Positions 1 through 6,165 of a DNA stretch of 10,538 bases are shown here, piece by piece. Position numbers and translations under genes: made by a program. This DNA comes from Candidatus Proendomicrobium guianensium. Its GTDB lineage: Bacteria > Elusimicrobiota > Endomicrobiia > Endomicrobiales > Endomicrobiaceae. The stretch lies in assembly GCA_009785775.1 (NCBI GenBank), contig WQVR01000016.1:1-10538 (forward strand). The letters run 5' to 3'. Below the pieces are notes generated by a model. The model searched no databases and was not told the origin of the DNA. It saw only the letters and a program-made list of their open reading frames with translations. Every line of letters starts with the position of its first letter. Position 1 is the stretch's first letter.

Positions 1-184
1 CAGCTATTAAAGCAGTGCCCTCAAAAGGCGCAACGCCTGAGGTCCACCCAAACCAAACACCAAAAGCAATGCTAGATATAAAGAGAGTAATACATATGTA
101 CTTTAAGCCAAGCAGTATGTATTTTAAATAGCCTAAATCGTCTTGTTGTTTTTTTGGTTTTTCTTGTTGTTGTGTTTGTTCCAT
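1..184 (-). CDS. Pilin-like membrane protein, copy A (N-terminal part, cut by window edge)
   Basis: The gene starts at the ATG complementary to 182-184 and runs off the left edge after 61 codons. It has a short Gln/Lys-rich cytoplasmic head (MEQTQQQEKPKKQQDD), then a hydrophobic segment at about residues 22-46, then the motif WFGWTSGVAPFEGTALIA. It is a close paralogue of the complete gene at 1290-1784: the head and the end of the visible part are nearly identical, while the membrane segment differs. There is no Shine-Dalgarno; an extended -10 lies six bases before the ATG. The fold and function cannot be judged from this fragment alone and are inferred from the full copy. I am sure it is a real gene because protein-level similarity to copy B persists across a stretch where the DNA has diverged. 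Confidence 0.85.
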   Translation of the reverse strand, partial: MEQTQQQEKPKKQQDDLGYLKYILLGLKYICITLFISSIAFGVWFGWTSGVAPFEGTALIA

Positions 185-190
185 GCATAA

Positions 191-199
191 ATAATAGCA
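191..199 (-). promoter_or_regulatory. Extended -10 promoter of copy A, leaderless layout
   Basis: On the minus strand TGC-TATTAT ends six bases before the ATG of copy A. A transcript would therefore begin at or next to the start codon. There is no Shine-Dalgarno and no good -35, which fits an extended -10 promoter. The same nine bases at the same spacing occur at 1791-1799. Confidence 0.6.
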
Positions 200-229
200 T
201 TAAAATAATAAAGTTAAAAGGAGAACCAT

Positions 230-1273
230 ATGGGTGGAGTTTTTGGAAAGGCAGTAAATACGGTGTCGCTTCCTATGCCTGTTGATGTGCCTGAAATCGC
301 GCAAAATGTAGCAGTAAATCCGTTTGGTATTGTCCAAGATATTGCCACTCGCTTTCAAGACGGGCGTGATACGGTTGCTTCATTTGTAGATGACGCAATC
401 CCCGCGGTAAAAGCGGGTTTTAATACTGCCGCGGGCTTGTTTAGTGCGCCGATAAATGCCGCAACGTCTGGGCTTTATAGTGTTGAACACCCCTTAACAA
501 ACGCGGCAATAGCCGCCCCCGATGTTTTAAAAGAAAGCGCAAATGCGGTTTTTAATGCGGTTTCAAGCGTGCCAATGCCCGAAGATGTGCTGGGCTTTTC
601 CGCAAAATTTGTAGAGGAAGTACCGAACGCATTTAATTCCCCTGAAAAAATTATGGGAGCAGGTGCAACGTTTTTGGACGGACTTACTTTTGGTAACCTT
701 AATCAAATGGCTGGTTTTGCAGGTGGTGTAGGCAGAAGCTTTAAACATACTTTGCAAACCGGTAGCGTCTTTGACCCATTGATAGCTTTAAATGGGCACA
801 AAGAAGCTTCAGAGAGGGTTGATAGGTTATTAGAAAACTATAATCAATCAAATCCGTTTATGAGCGAGGTTTTAAGTAATGCGGGAAATTTAGGCGCATT
901 TGGTATTATGCCTTTAGCTAAAACGCTAAAGCCGCTAAAAGCAATGCAGTCTGCAAATACCGGAGGAAGTGCCTTGGCTAGTAGCGGTTTAGGCGCGGCT
1001 TCAAGCGTTCTTAGATATGCGGGCAGTCCTGAAATGCTTAGAAACGCGCTTATAAATTCATTTGTTAAGGGTGTAAGCGCGAAAGGGCAAAAAGCGCTAA
1101 AAACGAGGGAATTAAATCCCTTTGCCAGGGCAGGCATATCTATGGGTGAACAAGCGTTAACAGAAAGTTTTGGAAGCAGTGTTTGGAAAAATCCTGAAGC
1201 GGAAGTTGTAAAAGACAAAGTTTTGGAAGAATCTGAGAATGTCACAGAGGTATGGCTGTCTTTAACACGTTAG
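230..1273 (+). CDS. Phage-type Ala/Gly-rich protein, internal-virion-like fragment
   Basis: A 347-residue protein with a strong Shine-Dalgarno (AAGGAG at 218-223, six-base spacer) before ATG 230. It is rich in Ala, Gly and small hydrophobics, with no signal peptide and no clear catalytic motif. The stretch FLDGLTFGNLNQMAG (148-162), followed by a region ending in NPFMSEVLSNAGNLGAFG (208-225), resembles the pattern FLDGxTFG...NP...GExxG found in large internal virion or ejection proteins of podophages, so I infer a phage origin. Residues 10-20 and 109-120 repeat a similar motif (N-x-V-S-x-P-M-P-x-D-V). It is far shorter than those large proteins, so it may be a detached piece. It lies between two paralogous minus-strand genes, diverging from one and converging on the other with a 16-base gap. 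An unrelated Ala-rich hypothetical protein is the alternative. Confidence 0.6.
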   Translation: MGGVFGKAVNTVSLPMPVDVPEIAQNVAVNPFGIVQDIATRFQDGRDTVASFVDDAIPAVKAGFNTAAGLFSAPINAATSGLYSVEHPLTNAAIAAPDVLKESANAVFNAVSSVPMPEDVLGFSAKFVEEVPNAFNSPEKIMGAGATFLDGLTFGNLNQMAGFAGGVGRSFKHTLQTGSVFDPLIALNGHKEASERVDRLLENYNQSNPFMSEVLSNAGNLGAFGIMPLAKTLKPLKAMQSANTGGSALASSGLGAASSVLRYAGSPEMLRNALINSFVKGVSAKGQKALKTRELNPFARAGISMGEQALTESFGSSVWKNPEAEVVKDKVLEESENVTEVWLSLTR

Positions 1274-1289
1274 ATAAATATATAAAAGC

Positions 1290-1784
1290 TTAAATACGTA
1301 TTCTAAAGTTACGTTCATTTTCATTGTATAAAGAAAACAAAGGAATTGTTATGATATCTTTGCTTAATGTGTCTATATTGCCTTCAAATACAAAGTGGTT
1401 ATCATATGAAAACATACTATCTTCCCTGCCATAAACGCGCAGGGTAAAAGTATCTTCTGTTGCTGTTCCCGAAAAAAGCCTAAAGAATCTATTATTACTG
1501 GCGTCTATATTAAGTACAGGGTCAAAGCTTACAGGGGTTTCGCTTATGTAGTGGAAAGTATTGTGTTTTGTGTGATATTCTCTTTGTGCTTTTACTATAT
1601 CAGCTATTAAAGCAGTGCCCTCAAAAGGCGCAACGCCTGAGGTCCACCCAAACCAAACGGGAAAAGCAATGCTGAGAACGACAAGAGAAATACATATATA
1701 TCTTATGATAGCCGGTATGTATTTTAAATAGCCTAAATCGTCTTGTTGTTTTTTTTGTTTTTCTTTTTGTTGTGTTTGTTCCAT
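1290..1784 (-). CDS. Membrane-anchored pilin-like protein, copy B
   Basis: A 164-residue protein. Residues 1-20 are polar and Gln/Lys-rich, about 23-46 form one membrane helix, and the rest should lie outside the inner membrane. The outer part begins TALIADIVKAQREYHTKHNTF (roughly 57-77) and continues to a Val-Leu-Asn-Ile-Asp...Asn-Arg-Phe-Phe block. This resembles the helix, aqxxYxxxxgxY and LgId...n-k-y-F pattern of type IV pilin and pseudopilin globular domains. The N-terminus does not have the short leader, Gly-1/Glu+5 site and hydrophobic helix of a prepilin, so processing by a prepilin peptidase is not expected. It is a paralogue of the gene cut by the left edge. There is no Shine-Dalgarno; an extended -10 lies six bases upstream. 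The pilin-like call is from pattern only and is moderately uncertain. Confidence 0.8.
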   Translation of the reverse strand: MEQTQQKEKQKKQQDDLGYLKYIPAIIRYICISLVVLSIAFPVWFGWTSGVAPFEGTALIADIVKAQREYHTKHNTFHYISETPVSFDPVLNIDASNNRFFRLFSGTATEDTFTLRVYGREDSMFSYDNHFVFEGNIDTLSKDIITIPLFSLYNENERNFRIRI

Positions 1785-1800
1785 AAGTAAATAATAGCAT
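1601..1800. repeat. 200-base direct repeat, right copy
   Basis: Partner of bases 1-200, at an offset of exactly 1600 without gaps. It contains the 5' end of copy B and its promoter. The first 58 bases are identical between copies, whereas the following membrane-segment codons differ at many positions, a mosaic pattern. Similarity ends at 1800. Confidence 0.95.
1791..1799 (-). promoter_or_regulatory. Extended -10 promoter of copy B, leaderless layout
   Basis: TGC-TATTAT on the minus strand, followed by six bases (TTACTT) and then the ATG. No Shine-Dalgarno is present. It is conserved with the copy A promoter although the sequence further upstream is unrelated, which suggests the element itself is functional. 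Confidence 0.6.
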
Positions 1801-1840
1801 TTTTTGCATATAGTTTGTTTTGTAAAATCATGACAGAAGA

Positions 1841-1870
1841 TTGCCTATGTTTACTGTAATTTGGTAAAAT
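1841..1870 (+). promoter_or_regulatory. Promoter of the Sel1 gene, leaderless layout
   Basis: A possible -35 TTGCCT at 1841-1846, an 18-base spacer and an extended -10 TGG-TAAAAT at 1862-1870. The ATG of the Sel1 gene follows seven bases later, so transcription would start at or next to the start codon. No Shine-Dalgarno is visible. Confidence 0.6.
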
Positions 1871-1877
1871 CGTGCTT

Positions 1878-3614
1878 ATGAAAAAAATAATATTTTTGTT
1901 TTCAGCAATAACAATTTTGTGTGTAACAACTTCATCTAAGGTTTATTCTGCAGAGCTTACTTTGCAAGAACTATATAACAAGGTAAGGGGGGTTGCAGAA
2001 GAAGGGTGTGCTCAATACCAGCTTCACCTTGGCTCTGCATATGCGCTCGGAGTAGCTGTTGAACAAAACTATAGTGAAGCTTTTAGATGGTTTAAAAAAT
2101 CTGCCTTACAGGGAAATGTTCAAGCTCAATATACGCTTGCACTTATGTATTTGCACGGAATGGGAAATATACAAGATGAGATGCAGGCTTTAATTTGGAT
2201 GGAAAAAGCCGCAAGGCAAGGGCATGAGGACGCAAAGCATATAACTGCCAGAGGGCTTGCAAGAATAAAGAAATATGCCGAAGGAGGATGTTCTCAATAT
2301 CAATTTTATTTGGGGTCATTATACTTCACTGGAATGCTAGTTGAACAAAACTATAAGGAAGCTTTGAAGTGGTTTGAAAAATCTGCAAATCAAGGTCATG
2401 AATATTCTCAAGCCGCTATTGCTGAAACATTTGAAAAAATGAAAAAGTTAGCGAAAGAGGGTAATACGCAATATCAGTATTTTTTAGAAAATATGCACTT
2501 AAGAGGAGCTATAGCTGTACAGAGTTGTAGTGAAATTTTTAGGCGGTTTGAAAAATTATCAGAAAAAGGATGTGAATATGCCCAACTTTCCGCTACTAAA
2601 ATGCTTGAAGAAATAAAAAATTCTGCTCAACAGGGATGTGTCTTTGCACAGCATGTATTAGGACGTATGTATTATGAAGGCATTGAGGTAGATAAAAATT
2701 ATTCTCTGGCGCTTAAGTGGATTAAGCTTGCTGCCGAGCAAGGCGATAAAATAGCACAAGCTTCTGTAGGTTGGATGTACTATAGAGGAGAGGGAATCAG
2801 ACAAGATTATCGTAGAGCGTATCGGTGGTATATAAAATCTGCAAAACAGGGGTTTGCTCCTGCCCAAAACTCTCTAGGGCTTATGTATTTAAGAGGATTG
2901 GGAGTAGTTAGAAACCAAAGAGAAGCTTTTAATTGGCTTAAAAAAGCATCTGAACAGGGCTACGTGACAGCAACGTATAATATTGGACTAATGTATTATA
3001 GAGGCGATAGGGTAAGAAAAAATTATGATACAGCTTTAAAATGGTTTACAAAGTCTGCAAAACTAGGGTATGCCAGCTCTAAAAATAAACTAGGTCAAAT
3101 GTATTATTTTGGCAGAGGGGTAGAAAAAGACTATTACCAAGCTTTTAAATGGCTTAAATTGGCGGCACAGCAAGGTAACATACGTGCTAAAGCTAATCTT
3201 GGGCGTATGTACAGGAAGGGGCTTGGGATAGGGCAAAGCTATAGTGAAGGTTTGAAATGGCAAAGAAAAGCCGCCGAACAGGGAGATATAAGGTCGCAAA
3301 TAGTAGTAGGGTTTGAATATCGTAGAAAGCAAAAATATAATGAAGCTTTTCAATTGTTTAAGGCAATGGCAGAACGAGGAATTACAGAGGCTAAAGGCAT
3401 TTTAGGGTTATTTTATTTTGATGGAATTGGGATAGACCAAAATTATGAGCAAGCTTTTAGATGGCTTAGGAAAGCTGCAAGGCATGGCGATGAAATTTCC
3501 AGAGTTAGCTTAGTACAGCTGTACTCAGAAGGCCGTGGCGTAAGGCGAAGCCCGTTGAGAGCATTGAAATGGAGAGTTAGCCCCGCGCTGAGAGTTGCAT
3601 TTTGGGATAGGTAA
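1878..3614 (+). CDS. Secreted Sel1-repeat (TPR-like) protein
   Basis: A 578-residue protein that starts with a clear Sec signal peptide (MKKIIFLFSAITIL...), with likely cleavage after Ala25 (VYSA/E), so it is probably periplasmic. The rest is an array of about 13 Sel1 repeats of the type A-x-x-x-L-G-x-M-Y-x-x-G-x-G-V...Y-x-x-A-x-x-W-x-x-x-A-A-x-x-G, each near 36 residues. Sel1 arrays form alpha solenoids that bind other proteins; no enzyme motif is seen. Repeats from about residue 260 onward are regular. The first part is organised as longer units of roughly 55-60 residues, with degenerate helices between the recognisable Sel1 units. I chose ATG 1878 over the GTG at 1872 because it begins the signal peptide and fits the promoter spacing. 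It diverges from the pilin-like gene; the next gene follows after 31 bases. The partner is unknown. Confidence 0.93.
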   Translation: MKKIIFLFSAITILCVTTSSKVYSAELTLQELYNKVRGVAEEGCAQYQLHLGSAYALGVAVEQNYSEAFRWFKKSALQGNVQAQYTLALMYLHGMGNIQDEMQALIWMEKAARQGHEDAKHITARGLARIKKYAEGGCSQYQFYLGSLYFTGMLVEQNYKEALKWFEKSANQGHEYSQAAIAETFEKMKKLAKEGNTQYQYFLENMHLRGAIAVQSCSEIFRRFEKLSEKGCEYAQLSATKMLEEIKNSAQQGCVFAQHVLGRMYYEGIEVDKNYSLALKWIKLAAEQGDKIAQASVGWMYYRGEGIRQDYRRAYRWYIKSAKQGFAPAQNSLGLMYLRGLGVVRNQREAFNWLKKASEQGYVTATYNIGLMYYRGDRVRKNYDTALKWFTKSAKLGYASSKNKLGQMYYFGRGVEKDYYQAFKWLKLAAQQGNIRAKANLGRMYRKGLGIGQSYSEGLKWQRKAAEQGDIRSQIVVGFEYRRKQKYNEAFQLFKAMAERGITEAKGILGLFYFDGIGIDQNYEQAFRWLRKAARHGDEISRVSLVQLYSEGRGVRRSPLRALKWRVSPALRVAFWDR

Positions 3615-3630
3615 TTAAATATTATACTTT

Positions 3631-3639
3631 TGCTAAACT
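3631..3639 (+). promoter_or_regulatory. Extended -10 promoter of the metalloprotease gene, leaderless layout
   Basis: TGC-TAAACT ends six bases before ATG 3646 and no Shine-Dalgarno is present. No convincing -35 lies at 16-18 bases. A second -10-like hexamer, TATACT at 3623-3628, would give a leader of about ten bases instead. Read-through from the Sel1 gene is also possible. Confidence 0.45.
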
Positions 3640-3645
3640 TTATTT

Positions 3646-4344
3646 ATGCCTGAAATAAAAATTATAAAAGAATCCCGCAAAACCATAGCAATAACCGTGC
3701 TAGACGATAAAACCGTTTTGGTTAAAGCGCCGCGTTACGCCGGTCAAAAATTTATAGATGATTTTATTAAATCTAAAGAAAAATGGCTCGCTAAAAATTT
3801 AAAAGAAATATCCGCATTTGCCCGCCCGCACAAAAGACAGTTTGAAAACGGTGAAATGTTTTTATTTTTAGGCAGTTCCTACCCTTTGCAAATTGAGCGC
3901 GCAGGCGCGAAAGGCTTAGCTTTTAACGGCGAAAAATTTATTATAGCGCTTAGCCGCATAAAAAACGCAAAAACCCTTTTCAATAATTTCTATAAACTCC
4001 AAACACAGCGTATTTTAGACGAACGTTTGCCATACTTTATAGGGCTTTTAAACAATGCCAATGGTTTTTTTAGCTTTTTTTTAGACGTAAAATATAAAAA
4101 CGTTAAAGTTGTAAACTCTTATAATCAGCTTGGCGCGTGTACCAAAAACGGAGATTTGCGCTTTAGCTTTCGCCTTTCTATAATGCCGCCGGAAATTATT
4201 GATTACGTTATAGCCCACGAAATTGTGCACTTAAAACACTTTAACCATTCGCCTAAGTTTTGGCAAGAACTTGAAAAAGTTTTGCCAAACTACAAACAAG
4301 CAAAAGAGTATTTACGCAAAAACCACGCCTTAATGCTTTTTTAG
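3646..4344 (+). CDS. YgjP-like M48-family zinc metalloprotease (DUF45)
   Basis: A 232-residue protein matching the YgjP/WLM-type metallopeptidase family in length and layout. The C-terminal third carries the zinc motif HEIVH (His191, Glu192, His195), followed by LKHFNHSPKFW, in which His201 is the probable third ligand. The N-terminal half holds the family's beta-rich region (KTIAITVLDDKTVLVKAP) and the helix with KSKEKWLAKNL. There is no signal peptide or membrane segment, so it is cytoplasmic. The family is widespread, often near restriction or helicase genes elsewhere, and its physiological substrate is not well defined. Here it follows the Sel1 gene by 31 bases, possibly co-transcribed, and ends at a bidirectional terminator. 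The start has no Shine-Dalgarno but fits the leaderless layout of the genes before it. Confidence 0.9.
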   Translation: MPEIKIIKESRKTIAITVLDDKTVLVKAPRYAGQKFIDDFIKSKEKWLAKNLKEISAFARPHKRQFENGEMFLFLGSSYPLQIERAGAKGLAFNGEKFIIALSRIKNAKTLFNNFYKLQTQRILDERLPYFIGLLNNANGFFSFFLDVKYKNVKVVNSYNQLGACTKNGDLRFSFRLSIMPPEIIDYVIAHEIVHLKHFNHSPKFWQELEKVLPNYKQAKEYLRKNHALMLF

Positions 4345-4371
4345 CTTACCTAAACACAAAATAGCAAAAAG

Positions 4372-4409
4372 AAAAAGCCGCCGCTTAGGTAATAAGCGGC
4401 GGCTTTTTT
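4372..4409. terminator. Bidirectional rho-independent terminator
   Basis: GCCGCCGCTTA (4377-4387) pairs perfectly over 11 bases with 4393-4403, with a five-base loop. Five A before the stem and six T after it give a U-tract on either strand. It separates two convergent genes ending at 4344 and 4427 and should stop both transcripts. Confidence 0.93.
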
Positions 4410-4426
4410 ACTATGTTAAAAGAATA

Positions 4427-5923
4427 CTACTTTATATCGTCTCTAATTACGGTTACGGGAGCAGGCGGCCTTACCGGTTGTGCCGGTTGGCGCACTTTTG
4501 TAAGTTCGGGAAGTTGCGCGGGGGCAATGTCTGCGCCTTCAAAAGGTATATAGTTTCTAAGCATTACAACAAATTCGTCATTTGGCACAGGCAGCCAATT
4601 TCTTTGCCTGCCGGCTCTTGCTGTTTGGGCTAAATCTATAGTTACGCTACCGTCGGGGTTTTGTGCCATATAACGGATATCTCTGGAAGTAATAGAATGG
4701 CGGTTTATGGCGTTTTCAAAAAGGAAAGAGTCTCTTGTGTAAACCGTTACAGACCAGAAAGATTGAGTTCTTGGAAATTGACCCCTTGCAAAAGTCAGCC
4801 TGTAGTCGCCGGTGGCGGCATTTAAGCGTTGGCCTTCAGGACCGGTTGTAAACAATACCGCTGAAATTTCTTCCCTTTGGGTACCTTGGAAATTAAGCCT
4901 TGATATTGCCGCTCTGTTTAACAGGTTGTTTGGCATAAACATTGCGCGCGGCCCGAAAAACCTTGAAAAGTCTGTTATGTTTGCCGCGGATGAGGCTATA
5001 GTTCTATCTGCAGATAATTTCGCGGAAGCTATGGAACTTCTTACGGCAACAGGCAAGTCTTCCGTGCTGAAAGAGCCTTCAGTTATGCCTATTAAAGCAA
5101 AACTTTCGCGTAAGTCTTGTTCATCATCGTCTACAGCCGGTAAAAACGGCAAAAGCGCGGCAAGGTATTCAAACATATTGTCACGTATACGCCTTTCGTT
5201 TATTCTTGGAAAATGCGCGCCTTGAAAAAGCGGCGGCGGGATTGTTCCAAGAAACGCGCTTAAAGGCGCAAGAGCGTACTGTTCTTGCAATTCAACGGCT
5301 CTGCTCAAATCAGGGCGGGACAATACCTGCGTGCGGAATGTCAAAAATGCGAAATCAGTTTCAACATTTATGGTTTTTACAACGCCTGCGGGTAAAGTTA
5401 AAACTCTGTGGCGAGGGCCGGTAATTAAAACATTGTAACCGGCAAAGCCATCTTCCCTTCTACCGGCAAAGCCGGCAATATGGGTGTATAAATCTTTAAC
5501 TTCTAGTGAAAAATAACGCGTAGCTTCAAACTCGGGGATAGTTACAATAATAGGCTCACGTCTTAAATCTACAAAAGCGTAAGCGTGTATTAAGTCGCGG
5601 TCAGGGTAGGCAACGGTTCTGGTTTCAGGGGTAGCTTGCGCAGTTTCTCTCCAAATATGGCCGGCAGGGGCTTTAAACATCGGGTGGGCCGGCTCAAAAA
5701 AGAAGTTGTTATATCTTGCCGCCGCCCTTACGATAGGGTATGCGTATATATATGCCTGAGTAGCTATCTGGTAAGCTTCCCTTGGTGAAACCCTGCCTAC
5801 TAAAACTTCCTCAAGCGTTCTGGGGGCAAGCGGGCTTACATTGGTTGTTCGCCTTCTTGCGCATGCTGTTGCCGTTAAGCAAAGCGTTCCGAGTACAAAT
5901 AACATAAAAAGCTTTTTAAACAT
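4427..5923 (-). CDS. DUF1254/DUF1214 domain protein, putative lipoprotein
   Basis: A 498-residue protein. It starts with a signal peptide whose last residues before Cys21 are L-T-A-T-A-C, a slightly atypical lipobox, so a membrane-anchored lipoprotein is likely. DUF1254 spans about residues 55-185, with the typical aromatic/Asp block near LIHAYAFVDLRREP and the RYFSLEVKDLYTHIAGF segment. DUF1214 spans about 372-460, with QSFWSVTVYTRDSFLFEN and a closing NWLPVPNDEFVVMLRNYIP. The C-terminal tail is Pro-rich and probably flexible. The biochemical role of this two-domain family is not established to my knowledge, so none is claimed. The start is backed by a Shine-Dalgarno (AAGGAG, complement of 5930-5935) six bases upstream and a promoter further up. 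It converges on the metalloprotease gene and diverges from the phage module. Confidence 0.9.
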   Translation of the reverse strand: MFKKLFMLFVLGTLCLTATACARRRTTNVSPLAPRTLEEVLVGRVSPREAYQIATQAYIYAYPIVRAAARYNNFFFEPAHPMFKAPAGHIWRETAQATPETRTVAYPDRDLIHAYAFVDLRREPIIVTIPEFEATRYFSLEVKDLYTHIAGFAGRREDGFAGYNVLITGPRHRVLTLPAGVVKTINVETDFAFLTFRTQVLSRPDLSRAVELQEQYALAPLSAFLGTIPPPLFQGAHFPRINERRIRDNMFEYLAALLPFLPAVDDDEQDLRESFALIGITEGSFSTEDLPVAVRSSIASAKLSADRTIASSAANITDFSRFFGPRAMFMPNNLLNRAAISRLNFQGTQREEISAVLFTTGPEGQRLNAATGDYRLTFARGQFPRTQSFWSVTVYTRDSFLFENAINRHSITSRDIRYMAQNPDGSVTIDLAQTARAGRQRNWLPVPNDEFVVMLRNYIPFEGADIAPAQLPELTKVRQPAQPVRPPAPVTVIRDDIK

Positions 5924-5970
5924 ATAGTTCTCCTTGCAAAATTACCTTAGGCGTTTGCTTTGATTGCATA

Positions 5971-6000
5971 ATTATACATTTTAAAGACCCAAAAAAGCAA
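5971..6000 (-). promoter_or_regulatory. Promoter of the DUF1254/DUF1214 gene
   Basis: On the minus strand a perfect TATAAT (complement of 5971-5976) is preceded by TTGCTT (complement of 5995-6000) at an 18-base spacing. It would give a leader of about 40 bases carrying the Shine-Dalgarno, in contrast to the leaderless-type genes on the left. Confidence 0.6.
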
Positions 6001-6165
6001 GGGCTGAAAGCTTAAAAAACATACCATCCCGAAATACCGCTTTTAAAAACGAAAAATCATTAAAAAATCAGTTATTTGTTGAAAATGGCTTTAGGAAAAA
6101 ATTTTTATTGCGTAAAGGGTAATTCCATAAAGGGATTTAACCCTAATAACTCCAAGGAGAAAATT
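6001..6165. other. Boundary between host gene and phage module
   Basis: AT-rich sequence between the divergent promoter and the first phage gene. An open frame from a TTG at 6076 runs into the gene, but its 30 extra codons have no Shine-Dalgarno and look non-coding. I see no tRNA end, no clear attachment repeat and no convincing plus-strand promoter. Confidence 0.5.

Larger units (their letters stand above)
1..200. repeat. 200-base direct repeat, left copy
   Basis: Bases 1-200 align without gaps to 1601-1800. Bases 1-58 are identical to 1601-1658, bases 59-114 are clearly diverged, and 115-200 are again nearly identical. The repeat covers the 5' part of the pilin-like gene plus its promoter and stops right after the extended -10 (GCAT at 197-200). 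Upstream of that point the two copies share nothing obvious. The repeat continues beyond the left window edge. Confidence 0.95.

Noticed and set aside
26..38. Small hairpin AGGCG-CAA-CGCCT inside the repeat
   Set aside because: It is only five base pairs within coding sequence and is explained by the codons for the conserved GVAPF residues.
844..1245. A 133-codon minus-strand frame inside the 230-1273 gene
   Set aside because: It has no Shine-Dalgarno and its composition is what the complement of an Ala-rich coding gene produces; the plus-strand gene has a strong start signal.
4812..5424. Two plus-strand frames opposite the DUF1254/DUF1214 gene
   Set aside because: They lie antisense to a gene with two recognisable domains, a signal peptide, a Shine-Dalgarno and a promoter, and encode nothing recognisable.
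6079..6109. Possible plus-strand promoter for the phage module (TTGAAA with TTTATT)
   Set aside because: The spacing is 19 bases and the -10 is poor; nothing sets it apart from the AT-rich background.
6076..6165. N-terminal extension of the scaffold-like protein from a TTG start
   Set aside because: No Shine-Dalgarno before the TTG, while ATG 6166 has AAGGAG at ideal spacing; the 30 extra residues do not look like protein sequence of the same kind.
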